A DNA stretch of 64,000 nt from Terrabacter sp. MAHUQ-38 (GTDB taxonomy: Bacteria; Actinomycetota; Actinomycetes; Actinomycetales; Dermatophilaceae): positions 1 through 64,000 of the forward strand of contig NZ_JACVCU010000006.1 in assembly GCF_014518425.1 (NCBI RefSeq), read 5' to 3'. The notes beneath the pieces were generated by a model. It was given only the letters and a program-made list of their open reading frames with translations. It made no database searches and was not told the origin of the DNA. Below are positions 46,650 through 55,763 of the stretch, one piece after another; within the stretch, counting starts at the first letter, position 1, and each line of letters opens with the position of its first letter. A program made the position numbers and the translations under genes.

Positions 46650-47072
46650 TCACAGGTTGCCAGGCGGCCGGTCCTGCCGCTCTCGCGCGCACGCCGCGGT
46701 GCCGCCGGGGAGCCGGTAGCGGTGCTCGGCGACCCAGCCGTACGCGCGCGCCGCGACGCGGGAGACGCCGGGAGCCATGAGCAGGTAGCCGACGGGCCGC
46801 CAGGGCGGCGCCCCGTGGGTCGCCGCGCTCGCAATGGCCCGGTGTCCTGACCGGATCGAGCCGTCCGCCGTCAGGAACTGCGCGGCCTCGTCGCAGTCCT
46901 CCGGCGAGAGGCCGACGGCCGCGAGATCGAGCTCCTGCCAGGGCCGCACGTCGAACCGGTCACGCCGGTCGACCCAGCGCTTGGCGAACTGAGCACTGCG
47001 CGTGCAGAAGCCGCAGTCCGCGTCGTAGACGAGCGTCGGCCGGTCGGGCACGTCGAGCGGTGGGGCGTCCAC
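46650..47072 (-). CDS. DCC-family thiol-disulfide oxidoreductase-like protein (DUF393)
   Basis: A 140-residue protein with the family-defining YDADCGFCTRSAQFAKRWVDRR near the N-terminus, where CGFC is the CxxC redox pair. Later WRPVGYLLMAPGVSRVAARAYGWVAEHRYRLPGG is also typical of DUF393. A thioredoxin-like fold is expected; the physiological substrate is unknown. GTG start at 47072. It lies just upstream of the rpsJ promoter on the same strand. Confidence 0.85.
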   Translation of the reverse strand: MDAPPLDVPDRPTLVYDADCGFCTRSAQFAKRWVDRRDRFDVRPWQELDLAAVGLSPEDCDEAAQFLTADGSIRSGHRAIASAATHGAPPWRPVGYLLMAPGVSRVAARAYGWVAEHRYRLPGGTAACARERQDRPPGNL

Positions 47073-47132
47073 GTGCCCATCCTTCCATGCCGGAGGGCGT
47101 ATGCCGTGTGGCGGGCAGCTGCCCGCCGCCCC

Positions 47133-48437
47133 TCACGCGGGGGCGAGGAAGGCGCTCAACGCGCCGGCGTACATCGCCGGGTCCTCGGCGCCCATCAGCT
47201 CACGAGTGCTGTGCATCGACAGGGCGGCGGCTCCGAAGTCGACGGTCGTCGCCCCCGTCAGCGACGACGTGACCGGTCCGACCGTCGAGCCGCACGGCAG
47301 GTCGCTGCGGGTGACGAACGTCTGCATCGGCACGCCCGCCTGCTCGCACGCGAGGCGGAAGGCGGCAGCGCCGACGGAGTCGGTGGCGTAGCGCAGGTTG
47401 GTGTTGACCTTGAGGACCGGTCCGCCGTTGACGCGGATCTGGTGGAGCGGCTCGTGGCGGTCGGCGTAGTTGGGGTGGGTGGCGTGTCCCATGTCGCCCG
47501 AGGCGATGACGGTCGTGGCGAGGGCGCGCCAGTAGTCCTCGCGCGTGCCGCCGCCGGCGGTGACGATCCGCTCGAGGACCGACGGCAGCAGGGTCGAGGT
47601 CGCCCCGCGCTCCGACGTGCTGCCGATCTCCTCGTGGTCGAACAGGACGACGACCGGCACGTGGGTCGGCTCGGTGGACACGGCGTCCAGCAGGGCCCGC
47701 ACAGCGGCATACGACGTCGCGAGGTTGTCGAGGCGGGGTGCGGCGATGAGCTCGCGCGAGCGGCCCAGGCGCGCCGACGGCTGGACCGGGTGCGTCATGA
47801 CGTCCCACGAGAGGACGTCCTCGCGGTCGACGCCCACCTGCTCGGCGAGGTATCCGACGAAGTCCCCCGGCTCGTCGCCGACGCCCCAGAGGGGCTCCAT
47901 GTGCTGCTGCCGGTTGAGGGTCAGCGCGTCGTTCTGGGTGCGGTCGAGGTGGATCGCGAGCTGGGCGACGCGCAGCAGCGCCTCGCGACCGTGGAAGGTA
48001 CGCGACTCGACGCCCCCGGAGCCGCGTACCGCGACCCGGCCGGCGAGCCCGAGGTCACGGTCGAGCCATGAGCTGAGGATGAGCCCGCCGTACGGCTCGA
48101 TGCCGAGCAGCTGCCACCCGGCGCGGGAGTGGTCGGGGTTCGGCTTGATGCGCAGGTTGGGGCTGTCTGTGTGCGCGCCGACGACGCGGAAGCCCGCAGC
48201 GGGACCGCCGCCGCTGCCGTGCGCGCCGGTCGTGTCCCACGCGATGAGCGAGCCACCGCGGACGAGGTAGTGGCGACCGGGGCCGGAGGGCCACGGCTTC
48301 GCCTCGACGACCTCGGTGAACCCCTCGGCGGCCAGGCGGGACGCGGCCTGCTCGCACGCGTGGAACGGCGTCGGGCTGGCGTCGACGTAGTCGATGAGAC
48401 CTTGGGCTTCGGTGTCGGTGTCGAACGAGTGCGCCAT
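47133..48437 (-). CDS. apeB: M18-family aspartyl aminopeptidase
   Basis: Cytoplasmic zinc aminopeptidase of 434 residues, a tetrahedral TET-type enzyme family. Metal and catalytic segments are visible: GAHTDSPNLRIKP (His, Asp), LDNLATSYA (Asp), FDHEEIGSTSERGATS (catalytic and metal Glu), ASGDMGHATHPNYADRHEP, and the C-terminal SMHSTRELMGAED (His). It releases acidic or neutral N-terminal residues. ATG at 48437. Same strand as and 60 nt ahead of the DCC-family gene. Confidence 0.93.
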   Translation of the reverse strand: MAHSFDTDTEAQGLIDYVDASPTPFHACEQAASRLAAEGFTEVVEAKPWPSGPGRHYLVRGGSLIAWDTTGAHGSGGGPAAGFRVVGAHTDSPNLRIKPNPDHSRAGWQLLGIEPYGGLILSSWLDRDLGLAGRVAVRGSGGVESRTFHGREALLRVAQLAIHLDRTQNDALTLNRQQHMEPLWGVGDEPGDFVGYLAEQVGVDREDVLSWDVMTHPVQPSARLGRSRELIAAPRLDNLATSYAAVRALLDAVSTEPTHVPVVVLFDHEEIGSTSERGATSTLLPSVLERIVTAGGGTREDYWRALATTVIASGDMGHATHPNYADRHEPLHQIRVNGGPVLKVNTNLRYATDSVGAAAFRLACEQAGVPMQTFVTRSDLPCGSTVGPVTSSLTGATTVDFGAAALSMHSTRELMGAEDPAMYAGALSAFLAPA

Positions 48438-48576
48438 GGCCCCCGACCCTATCCGGCGTCCCTCCGGCCCCGGGGAGTGCTCCCCATTGGCCGCGTGCGG
48501 CGAGCATGCCTAGGGTTTGGGTGGCGGCCACGCCTCGGCCGCCGCGAACGTGACAGCTCGGGGAAGGGCGGCAGAC

Positions 48577-49731
48577 GTGGTCGTGTACAGGAAGGGCGCC
48601 GATCCGGACGCCCTGGAGCGCGCCGCCGGGCAGCTCGACAGGTTCGCCGGCGAGTGCCGGGCCACGCGCACCGCGGTCGACCACGCGTTCGGCTCGCTCG
48701 GCACGGCGTGGGGCGGTGGCGACTTCGACACCTTCCGCGGTGACTGGCGCTCGTCCGCACCGAGCATCGACGCCCTCGAGCGCGCTCTGAACGGCCTCGG
48801 GGCCAAGCTGCGTGAGAACGCCGCCAGGCAGCGCTCCGCGAGCGGACAGGGTGGCGGCGGCCAGGGCGGCTCCGGCGGCGTGGGTGGCGGCGCAGGCCCG
48901 CTCGCCACTGCCGTTCCGATGTCGTTCAGCCCGACGCCGTCCCCCTCCCCCGGTCCCGCGCCGACACCGACCAGTCCCCCGCCGCCGTCCACCACGGGTA
49001 CCGGTGGGCCCGTCGACGGCTACGACTTCGGCGAACCGAAGAAGCCCGACATCGAGTGGGACGAGGGGTTCGAGTACGACTCGAAGGACTCGAACTGGCG
49101 AGACCACCTCTCCAAGGCCGAGTGGATGGCAAAGCTCGAGGGCGGCCGCGCCCTGCGGTCGGACCTCGACGACGCGACCGCGATGTACGAGCACTACTGG
49201 GACAACGACGGCGAGCCGATCCGCTTCGACTACGAGGAGGGCTACAAGGAGGACGCCTCGATCGCGGCCAACGTCAACTCCGAGGTCGCCCGCACTGCGG
49301 CCGCCGTTGACGAGATGGTCCGCAACGGCAACACGCACTTCAGCCTGACCGACGACCCGCACGCGGCCACGGCCTACCCCGAGACCGAGAACTGGCAGAA
49401 GACCATAGGCGGCTACCAGCAGTGGAGCAGCGCCGACGTCACGGTCAAGGACGGGCAGGTCTCGATGACCGTGACCGTGCACGCCGAGGACTACTACAAC
49501 TTCAACCCCGAGCAGTCCGACATCGCGACGGGCGCCGGCGACAACGAGAACGGCCGGTTCACCGAGATCGGCTGGGCCAAACCGTTCGAATCCAGCGGCG
49601 AGGTCACCCGGACCATCACCTGGCCCGTCGGGACACCGCCGCCCACCATCGACGTGGGCCCCGGCGACGTCGAGCGCACGCCGGGCTTGGGCCGTGAGGA
49701 CCGCGCCGACGAACGAGGAAGCAGCCGATGA
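48577..49731 (+). CDS. WXG100-like N-terminal domain protein, possible type VII-secreted effector
   Basis: A 384-residue protein of three parts. Residues 1-90 are helical, with a WGG turn (TAWGGGDFDTFRGDW) flanked by amphipathic helices as in ESX/WXG100 proteins. Residues about 90-155 are a Gly-rich then Pro/Ser/Thr-rich linker. Residues about 155-384 form an acidic, aromatic-rich domain with DYYNFNPEQSDIATG and NGRFTEIGWAKPF, whose function is unrecognised. GTG at 48577 follows GGGAAGGG by 9 nt. Its stop overlaps the next gene, a lipoprotein (ATGA). No secretion machinery is in the window. Confidence 0.72.
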   Translation: MVVYRKGADPDALERAAGQLDRFAGECRATRTAVDHAFGSLGTAWGGGDFDTFRGDWRSSAPSIDALERALNGLGAKLRENAARQRSASGQGGGGQGGSGGVGGGAGPLATAVPMSFSPTPSPSPGPAPTPTSPPPPSTTGTGGPVDGYDFGEPKKPDIEWDEGFEYDSKDSNWRDHLSKAEWMAKLEGGRALRSDLDDATAMYEHYWDNDGEPIRFDYEEGYKEDASIAANVNSEVARTAAAVDEMVRNGNTHFSLTDDPHAATAYPETENWQKTIGGYQQWSSADVTVKDGQVSMTVTVHAEDYYNFNPEQSDIATGAGDNENGRFTEIGWAKPFESSGEVTRTITWPVGTPPPTIDVGPGDVERTPGLGREDRADERGSSR

Positions 49732-50234
49732 GAGCCCGTCCCGCCGCCGCCACGACCGCCGCCCTGCTGAGCCTCGCCATCCCGGTCCTGACGACCGGCG
49801 CGTGCAGCACCGAGCCCACCCCGACGAACGACCGCACGAGGAGCACCGTGAGTAGCACCGCGACCAAGACCGGCACCGGCGACGTGCGCAGCGACCTCGA
49901 GCCGCTGACGAAGCGGTTCAGCGCCCTCGGCCAGCCGGTGTCGGCGACCTGGATGTCCGGCACGCTCGGTGGCGACGCGCCGGGTCCGTCGACGTACTGG
50001 ATCGACGCCGTCGTCAAGCTGGCCCCCGATGCCGCCGCGTCGCTGCGCTCGACCTCCCCGGAGCCGACCACCGAGACCCCCGACGTCGAGGACGGCGTGC
50101 GCTCCGCCCTCCCCGCCGGCGGGTTCCTGCACTCCGAGGCTCTCGACGCGAAGTTCGCCGAGGGCAGCTTCCGCGCCAAGGCCTACCTCGCTGCCGACTC
50201 CGACACCGTCGTGCTCGTGGCCCTCGGCCAGTAG
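49728..50234 (+). CDS. Lipoprotein paired with the WXG100-like protein
   Basis: A 168-residue lipoprotein with lipobox LTTGAC at about residue 26, a Thr/Ser-rich linker and a domain of about 120 residues lacking known motifs. ATG at 49728 overlaps the upstream stop and has GAGGAAG in place, so the two proteins are made in a fixed ratio. It could anchor, chaperone or neutralise the upstream protein (inference). The terminator at 50256-50292 follows. Confidence 0.72.
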   Translation: MRARPAAATTAALLSLAIPVLTTGACSTEPTPTNDRTRSTVSSTATKTGTGDVRSDLEPLTKRFSALGQPVSATWMSGTLGGDAPGPSTYWIDAVVKLAPDAAASLRSTSPEPTTETPDVEDGVRSALPAGGFLHSEALDAKFAEGSFRAKAYLAADSDTVVLVALGQ

Positions 50235-50255
50235 CGGACCCCGACGAAGGCAGGG

Positions 50256-50292
50256 ACACCCGCCACACCGGCGCATGCCGTGTGGCGGGTGT
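50256..50292 (+). terminator. Terminator after the lipoprotein gene
   Basis: ACACCCGCCACAC (50256-50268) pairs perfectly with GTGTGGCGGGTGT (50280-50292), 13 bp with an 11-nt loop, followed by TCTTGTGTG on the plus strand. It starts 22 nt past the lipoprotein stop. Confidence 0.8.
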
Positions 50293-50305
50293 TCTTGTGT
50301 GCGGA

Positions 50306-50337
50306 AGGGCCCGCCCCGCCGAAGCGGAACGGGCCCT
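50306..50337 (-). terminator. Terminator after tuf
   Basis: AGGGCCCG (50306-50313) pairs with CGGGCCCT (50330-50337), with an inner CCGC/GCGG stem. It begins 28 nt beyond the tuf stop in the minus direction and ends the str operon. Confidence 0.75.
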
Positions 50338-50364
50338 CCCTGAGTGCTGCGTTGCAGCGTCAGA

Positions 50365-51561
50365 TCACTTGATGATCTTCGTGACGCGACCGGCGCCGAC
50401 CGTGCGGCCACCCTCACGGATGGCGAACTTGAGGCCGTCCTCCATGGCGATCGGCTGGATGAGCTCGACCGTCATGTCGGTGTTGTCGCCGGGCATGACC
50501 ATCTCGGTGCCCTCGGGCAGGTGCACGACACCCGTCACGTCCGTCGTACGGAAGTAGAACTGCGGACGGTAGTTGTCGTAGAACGGCGTGTGACGGCCGC
50601 CCTCGTCCTTGGACAGGATGTAGACCTGAGCCTCGAAGTCCGTGTGCGGGGTGATCGAGCCGGGCTTGCAGATGACCTGCCCGCGCTCGACGTCCTCACG
50701 CTTCGTGCCACGAAGGAGCAGACCGACGTTCTCGCCGGCGCGACCCTCGTCGAGGAGCTTGCGGAACATCTCGACGCCCGTGACGGTCGTCTTGGCCGGC
50801 GGACCGGTGTGGATGCCGACGATCTCGATCTCCTCGTTGACCTTGAGGATGCCGCGCTCGATACGACCGGTGACGACGGTGCCACGACCGGTGATCGTGA
50901 ACACGTCCTCGACGGGCATGAGGAACGGCTTGTCGACGTCGCGCTCGGGCTCCGGGATGGAGGTGTCGACGGCGTCCATGAGGTCGAGGACCGACTGGCC
51001 CCACTCCGCGTCGCCCTCGAGCGCCTTCAGCGCCGAGACCTTGACGACGGGCAGGTCGTCGCCCGGGAACTCGTACTGCGACAGGAGCTCACGGACCTCC
51101 ATCTCGACGAGCTCGAGGATCTCCTCGTCGTCGACCATGTCGGCCTTGTTGAGCGCCACGACGATGTAGGGGACGCCGACCTGGCGAGCCAGGAGGACGT
51201 GCTCCTTCGTCTGCGGCATCGGGCCGTCGGTGGCGGCGACCACGAGGATCGCACCATCCATCTGGGCCGCACCGGTGATCATGTTCTTGACGTAGTCAGC
51301 GTGACCCGGGCAGTCGACGTGCGCGTAGTGACGACCCTCGGTCTGGTACTCGATGTGCGCGATCGAGATCGTGATACCGCGCTGGCGCTCCTCGGGAGCC
51401 TTGTCGATGTCCTCGAACGCGAACTGGGGGTTCAGGTCCGGGTACTTGTCGTGCAGAACCTTGGAAATCGCAGCCGTCAGCGTCGTCTTGCCGTGGTCAA
51501 TGTGACCGATGGTGCCGATGTTGACGTGCGGCTTGGTCCGCTCGAACTTTGCCTTCGCCAC
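50365..51561 (-). CDS. tuf: Elongation factor Tu
   Basis: Delivers aminoacyl-tRNA to the ribosome. 398 residues with the GTPase motifs [17 protein letters not shown] and [15 protein letters not shown], then domains II and III ending [14 protein letters not shown] start at 51561 with AGGAGG 7 nt upstream. Last gene of the str operon; the normal next gene rpsJ is 4 kb further on. Confidence 0.99.
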   Translation of the reverse strand: MAKAKFERTKPHVNIGTIGHIDHGKTTLTAAISKVLHDKYPDLNPQFAFEDIDKAPEERQRGITISIAHIEYQTEGRHYAHVDCPGHADYVKNMITGAAQMDGAILVVAATDGPMPQTKEHVLLARQVGVPYIVVALNKADMVDDEEILELVEMEVRELLSQYEFPGDDLPVVKVSALKALEGDAEWGQSVLDLMDAVDTSIPEPERDVDKPFLMPVEDVFTITGRGTVVTGRIERGILKVNEEIEIVGIHTGPPAKTTVTGVEMFRKLLDEGRAGENVGLLLRGTKREDVERGQVICKPGSITPHTDFEAQVYILSKDEGGRHTPFYDNYRPQFYFRTTDVTGVVHLPEGTEMVMPGDNTDMTVELIQPIAMEDGLKFAIREGGRTVGAGRVTKIIK

Positions 51562-51663
51562 TGTGGTCCTCCTCAGGACTTTCTTGTGTTACGCCGTACG
51601 ACCAGGGCAGGACGGGGCGCTGTGGGTGGATTCCGATGAAAGAGACTACGGGATGGCCCGCAG

Positions 51664-53781
51664 TCACTCCCCGCGGGTCTTCTTGATGATCTCCTCGGCA
51701 ACAGCCTTGGGGACCTCTGCGTAGGAGTCGAACTCCATGGAGAAGCTCGCGCGGCCCTGCGTCTTGGAGCGCAGGTCGCCGACGTAGCCGAACATCTCGG
51801 ACAGCGGGACGAGGCCCTTGACGACCTTGGCGCCGCTGATGTCCTCCATGCCCTGGATCTGGCCACGACGGGAGTTGATGTCGCCGATGACGTCACCCAT
51901 GTAGTCCTCGGGCGTGCGCACCTCGACGGCCATCATCGGCTCGAGCAGGACCGGGTCAGCCTTGCGGATGGCCTCCTTGAGGACCATCGAGCCGGCGATC
52001 TTGAACGCCATCTCCGAGGAGTCGACGTCGTGGTAGCCACCGTCGACAAGGGTGGCCTTGATCCCCACGAGCGGGTAGCCGGCGAGCACGCCGTACTGCA
52101 TGGCGTCCTGGATGCCGGCGTCGACCGACGGGATGTACTCACGCGGAACGCGACCGCCGGTGACGGCGTTGACGAACTCGTACATCGAGCCGTCCTCGGT
52201 CTCGCCCAGGGGCTCGAAGGACACCTGGACCTTCGCGAACTGGCCGGAGCCACCGGTCTGCTTCTTGTGCGTGTAGTCGTACTTCTCGACCGAGCGACGG
52301 ATCGTCTCGCGGTAGGCCACCTGCGGCTTGCCGACGTTGGCCTCGACCTTGAACTCGCGCTTCATGCGGTCGACGAGGATGTCGAGGTGCAGCTCACCCA
52401 TGCCGGCGATGATCGTCTGGCCGGTGTCCTCGTCGAGGTGGACCTGGAAGGTCGGATCCTCGGCGGAGAGCTTCTGGATGGCCGTGGAGAGCTTCTCCTG
52501 GTCGCCCTTGGTCTTCGGCTCGATCGCGACCTGGATGACCGGGTCGGGGAAGGTCATCGACTCGAGCACGATCTGCTCGTTGATGTCGGACAGGGTGTCG
52601 CCCGTCGTCGTGTCCTTGAGGCCGATGGCCGCGTAGATGTGGCCGGCCATGGCCTCGTCGACGGGGTTCTCCTTGTTGGCGTGCATCTGGAAGAGCTTCC
52701 CGATGCGCTCCTTCTTGCCCTTCGTCGAGTTGATGACGCCGGTGCCCGAGCTGATGTGGCCCGAGTAGACGCGGATGAAGGTCAGCGTGCCGAAGAACGG
52801 GTGCGTGGCGACCTTGAAGGCGAGGGCCGAGAACGGCTCGTCCTTGGAGGGTGCTCGCGTCAGCTCGACCTCCTCGTTGCCCGGCTTGTGGCCGATCATC
52901 GGGGGGACGTCCAGGGGCGAGGGCAGGTAGTCGACGACCGCGTCGAGCATCGGCTGCACACCGCGGTTCTTGAACGCGGAGCCGCAGAACACCGGGTACA
53001 GCTCGGAGTTCACGGTGAGCTTGCGGATGCCGGCCTTGAGCTCGTCGACGGTGAGCTCCTCGCCGCCGAGGTACTTCTCCATGAGGTCGTCGTCGGCCTC
53101 GGCGACACGCTCGACAAGAGCCGTGCGGTACTCCGCGGCCTTCGCCTGGAGGTCGGCCGGGATCTCGGCGATCTCGTACTTGGCGCCCATGGTCACGTCG
53201 CCCTTGGCGTCGCCGGGCCACACGAGGGCGCGCATGTAGATGAGGTCGATGACGCCGAGGAAGTCGTTCTCGGCACCGATCGGCAGCTGCATGACGAGCG
53301 GCTCCGCACCGAGGCGGTCCTTGATCGTCTGCACGGTGAAGTAGAAGTCGGCGCCGAGCTTGTCCATCTTGTTGACGAAGCAGATGCGCGGCACGTCGTA
53401 CTTGTCGGCCTGGCGCCACACCGTCTCGGACTGGGGCTCGACACCCTCCTTGCCGTCGAACACCGCTACGGCACCGTCGAGGACGCGCAGGGAGCGCTCG
53501 ACCTCGACCGTGAAGTCGACGTGTCCGGGGGTGTCGATGATGTTGACCTGGGTGCCCTCCCAGAAGGAGGTCACGGCGGCAGACGTGATCGTGATGCCGC
53601 GCTCCTTCTCCTGCTCCATCCAGTCGGTCGTCGACGCGCCGTCGTGGGTCTCACCGATCTTGTGGTTGACACCGGTGTAGAAGAGGATGCGCTCCGTCAC
53701 CGTGGTCTTGCCAGCGTCGATGTGCGCCATGATGCCGATGTTGCGGACCTTCTTGAGGTCCGTCAGGACGTCGAGTGCCAC
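51664..53781 (-). CDS. fusA: Elongation factor G
   Basis: Translocase of 705 residues. GTPase motifs [17 protein letters not shown] and [10 protein letters not shown], then domains II-V with [18 protein letters not shown] and the C-terminal [22 protein letters not shown]. Full length. GTG start at 53781. A 131-nt gap with a GTATGCC hairpin separates it from rpsG, and 102 nt from tuf. Confidence 0.99.
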   Translation of the reverse strand: MALDVLTDLKKVRNIGIMAHIDAGKTTVTERILFYTGVNHKIGETHDGASTTDWMEQEKERGITITSAAVTSFWEGTQVNIIDTPGHVDFTVEVERSLRVLDGAVAVFDGKEGVEPQSETVWRQADKYDVPRICFVNKMDKLGADFYFTVQTIKDRLGAEPLVMQLPIGAENDFLGVIDLIYMRALVWPGDAKGDVTMGAKYEIAEIPADLQAKAAEYRTALVERVAEADDDLMEKYLGGEELTVDELKAGIRKLTVNSELYPVFCGSAFKNRGVQPMLDAVVDYLPSPLDVPPMIGHKPGNEEVELTRAPSKDEPFSALAFKVATHPFFGTLTFIRVYSGHISSGTGVINSTKGKKERIGKLFQMHANKENPVDEAMAGHIYAAIGLKDTTTGDTLSDINEQIVLESMTFPDPVIQVAIEPKTKGDQEKLSTAIQKLSAEDPTFQVHLDEDTGQTIIAGMGELHLDILVDRMKREFKVEANVGKPQVAYRETIRRSVEKYDYTHKKQTGGSGQFAKVQVSFEPLGETEDGSMYEFVNAVTGGRVPREYIPSVDAGIQDAMQYGVLAGYPLVGIKATLVDGGYHDVDSSEMAFKIAGSMVLKEAIRKADPVLLEPMMAVEVRTPEDYMGDVIGDINSRRGQIQGMEDISGAKVVKGLVPLSEMFGYVGDLRSKTQGRASFSMEFDSYAEVPKAVAEEIIKKTRGE

Positions 53782-53863
53782 GTCAGGTTTCTCGTCTCAT
53801 TCGTCGTGGAGTGAAAATCGTTGGGGCGCCGGGCCACGTCGAACGACGGGCGGGCGCGTGCCC

Positions 53864-53901
53864 GCCGGTATGCCGTGGAGCGAGCTCCCCGGCATACCGG
53901 C
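53864..53901. terminator. Intercistronic hairpin between rpsG and fusA
   Basis: GCCGGTATGCC (53864-53874) pairs with GGCATACCGGC (53891-53901), 11 bp. The 16-nt loop contains a further GGAG/CTCC pair. It begins 12 nt after the rpsG stop. As at rpsD-rpoA and rpoB-rpoC, the arms are built on GTATGCC; a partial terminator or RNA processing element is likely. Confidence 0.65.
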
Positions 53902-53912
53902 CGGACCGCTGG

Positions 53913-54383
53913 TCACCAGCGGTAGTGCGCGAAGGCCTTGTTGGACTCGGCCATCTTGTGGGTGTCCTCGCGGCGCTTCACAGCGGCACCGAGGCCGTTG
54001 CTCGCGTCGAGGATCTCGTTCATGAGGCGCTCGGTCATCGTCTTCTCGCGCCGCTGACGGGAGTAACCGACGAGCCAGCGCAGGGCCAGCGTCGTGCTGC
54101 GGCCCGGCTTGACCTCGATCGGCACCTGGTAGGTCGCGCCACCGACGCGACGGCTCTTGACCTCCATGGCCGGCTTGACGTTGTCGAGCGCACGCTTGAG
54201 CGTGGCGACGGGGTCGGTGCCGGTCTTCTGGCGGCAGCCCTCGAGGGCGCCGTAGACGATCGTCTCGGCGATCGACTTCTTGCCGTCGAGGAGGATCTTG
54301 TTGACGAGCTGCGTGACGAGCGGGCTGGCGTAGACCGGGTCGACGACGAGCGGGCGCTTCGGAGCGGGTCCCTTACGAGGCAT
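53913..54383 (-). CDS. rpsG: Ribosomal protein uS7
   Basis: Head assembly protein of 156 residues: [66 protein letters not shown], and the end [17 protein letters not shown] at 54383 overlaps the rpsL stop (TGATG). In E. coli it represses the str operon. Confidence 0.99.
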   Translation of the reverse strand: MPRKGPAPKRPLVVDPVYASPLVTQLVNKILLDGKKSIAETIVYGALEGCRQKTGTDPVATLKRALDNVKPAMEVKSRRVGGATYQVPIEVKPGRSTTLALRWLVGYSRQRREKTMTERLMNEILDASNGLGAAVKRREDTHKMAESNKAFAHYRW

Positions 54384-54757
54384 CAGCTCTTCTCCTTCTT
54401 CGCGCCGTACCGGCTACGAGCCTGCTTGCGGTTCTTGACACCCTGGGTGTCGAGCGTGCCGCGGACGATCTTGTAACGCACACCCGGGAGGTCCTTCACA
54501 CGGCCGCCACGCACGAGCACGATGGAGTGCTCCTGCAGGTTGTGGCCGACGCCGGGGATGTAGGCCGTGACCTCGATGCCGCTGGAGAGGCGCACACGGG
54601 CGACCTTGCGCAGGGCGGAGTTCGGCTTCTTGGGGGTGGTGGTGTAGACGCGGGTGCAGACACCGCGACGCTGGGGCGAGCCCTTGAGCGCCGGGGTCTT
54701 GGCCTTGCTGGCCTTGTCCTGGCGGCCCTTGCGGACCAGCTGGTTGATGGTAGGCAA
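54383..54757 (-). CDS. rpsL: Ribosomal protein uS12
   Basis: Decoding-centre protein of 124 residues: [18 protein letters not shown], then [28 protein letters not shown] and [28 protein letters not shown]. The residues linked to streptomycin resistance (TPKKPNS and VKDLPG lysines) are wild type. TTG start at 54757 with GGAG about 8 nt upstream. First gene of the str operon. Confidence 0.99.
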   Translation of the reverse strand: MPTINQLVRKGRQDKASKAKTPALKGSPQRRGVCTRVYTTTPKKPNSALRKVARVRLSSGIEVTAYIPGVGHNLQEHSIVLVRGGRVKDLPGVRYKIVRGTLDTQGVKNRKQARSRYGAKKEKS

Positions 54758-55122
54758 CCTGGTTACTCCATAACGTTGCTCGTTGTCAGTCGACCGGGAG
54801 GACGACTCCTTGGCTGTTCGGTCCGGCGACCCCCGAGGTCGGGCGTGTCGGGTCCGGTTCTCCCCCCTGCACTCCCCAGCCGTCTCGGTGCCGTGTGGCG
54901 TCCGGTCTGGTTGGGTTGCCCGGCGGGAGGTGTGCTCTGGACCGCAGTGATGTCGTGCCCGCCGGAGCGGGCTGACAGGGCACCGTGGCCGTCATCGCGC
55001 ATGACTGAGGACGTGCCTCAGACACAGTGTTCAAGCGTACCGGGGCGCGGCACGCCCACCAAATCGGTTGAACGGGCCCCATCAGCCCAGACTCGCCAGT
55101 CTCACCCCGGCTGAGTCGGCGG
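54758..55122 (-). promoter_or_regulatory. Promoter and long leader of the str operon
   Basis: A 365-bp gap. On the minus strand TTGGTG (55062-55057), a 17-nt spacer and TACGCT (55039-55034) form a good promoter; transcription should start near 55027, giving a leader of about 270 nt. At 54827-54850 is a 24-bp sequence identical to 46361-46384 before rpsJ, 70 nt upstream of rpsL. Such a long, structured leader suggests attenuation or autoregulation. Confidence 0.65.
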
Positions 55123-55728
55123 TCAGCCGAGGCGCCAGTCGCCGGCGTACATGTGCAGCACCGGGACGCCCAGGGACTCACGCGCCCGGGAGGCCCAGTC
55201 CCGGTGGAAGGTGTCCTCGACCGCGTGCGGCTCGGTGACGACGACGACCTCACGCGCGCCGAGCCGCGAGACCTCGTCGACCAGCGCGGGCATGGGGTCA
55301 TCGGCGGTGATCTCGCCCGTCGCGACCACCTCGTGGCGCTCGAACTGCGCGAGCGTCGTCGTCAAGGCGGTGTCCGCATCGCTGCGCGCGGTCACGCGGT
55401 CGACCGGGCGCAGCGACTCGAGGGCCTCGCGCATCTCGAAGAGGCTGAGGTGGTTGAGGAAGGAGCTGAGCAGGTTGCGCCGGGTGTCGGCCGGGACGAG
55501 CACGCGGTACGTCGGCTGCTCGTCCTCGTGCAGTCCGACGATCTTGTCGACGTCGACCGACCTGAGGGCCTCTTCGGTGAGGACGATGATCGTCGGCGTC
55601 GGACCGCCCTCGACCGCGCCGTCCTGCCCCGTGGCCGTGGTGGGGGAAGGCGTGCCGAACGTGGTGCCGGCCTGGGCGTGGTCGTCGGGGTCGGGCGCGT
55701 TCGGCACGTCGGCCGTGGGCTCGGTCAT
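55123..55728 (-). CDS. Conserved actinobacterial protein, function unknown
   Basis: A 201-residue cytoplasmic protein. The first 45 residues are acidic and Pro-rich. The remainder alternates strands and helices (PTYRVLVPADTRRNLLSSFLNHLSLFEM, then LVDEVSRLGAREVVVVTEPHAVEDTFHRDWASRARESLGVPVLHMYAGDWRLG). It is reminiscent of a universal-stress or Rossmann-type fold, but no catalytic motif is seen. ATG at 55728. It sits between dacB and the rpsL promoter, all on the minus strand. Confidence 0.75.
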   Translation of the reverse strand: MTEPTADVPNAPDPDDHAQAGTTFGTPSPTTATGQDGAVEGGPTPTIIVLTEEALRSVDVDKIVGLHEDEQPTYRVLVPADTRRNLLSSFLNHLSLFEMREALESLRPVDRVTARSDADTALTTTLAQFERHEVVATGEITADDPMPALVDEVSRLGAREVVVVTEPHAVEDTFHRDWASRARESLGVPVLHMYAGDWRLG

Positions 55729-55763
55729 GCGACCACCCTATCGATCCGACGGCCTCGCGGGAC

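Noticed and set aside
48577-50234. Complete type VII secretion or toxin-immunity locus
   Set aside because: Only the WXG100-like protein and a lipoprotein are present. No ATPase, channel or recognisable toxin motif was found, so only a candidate is reported.
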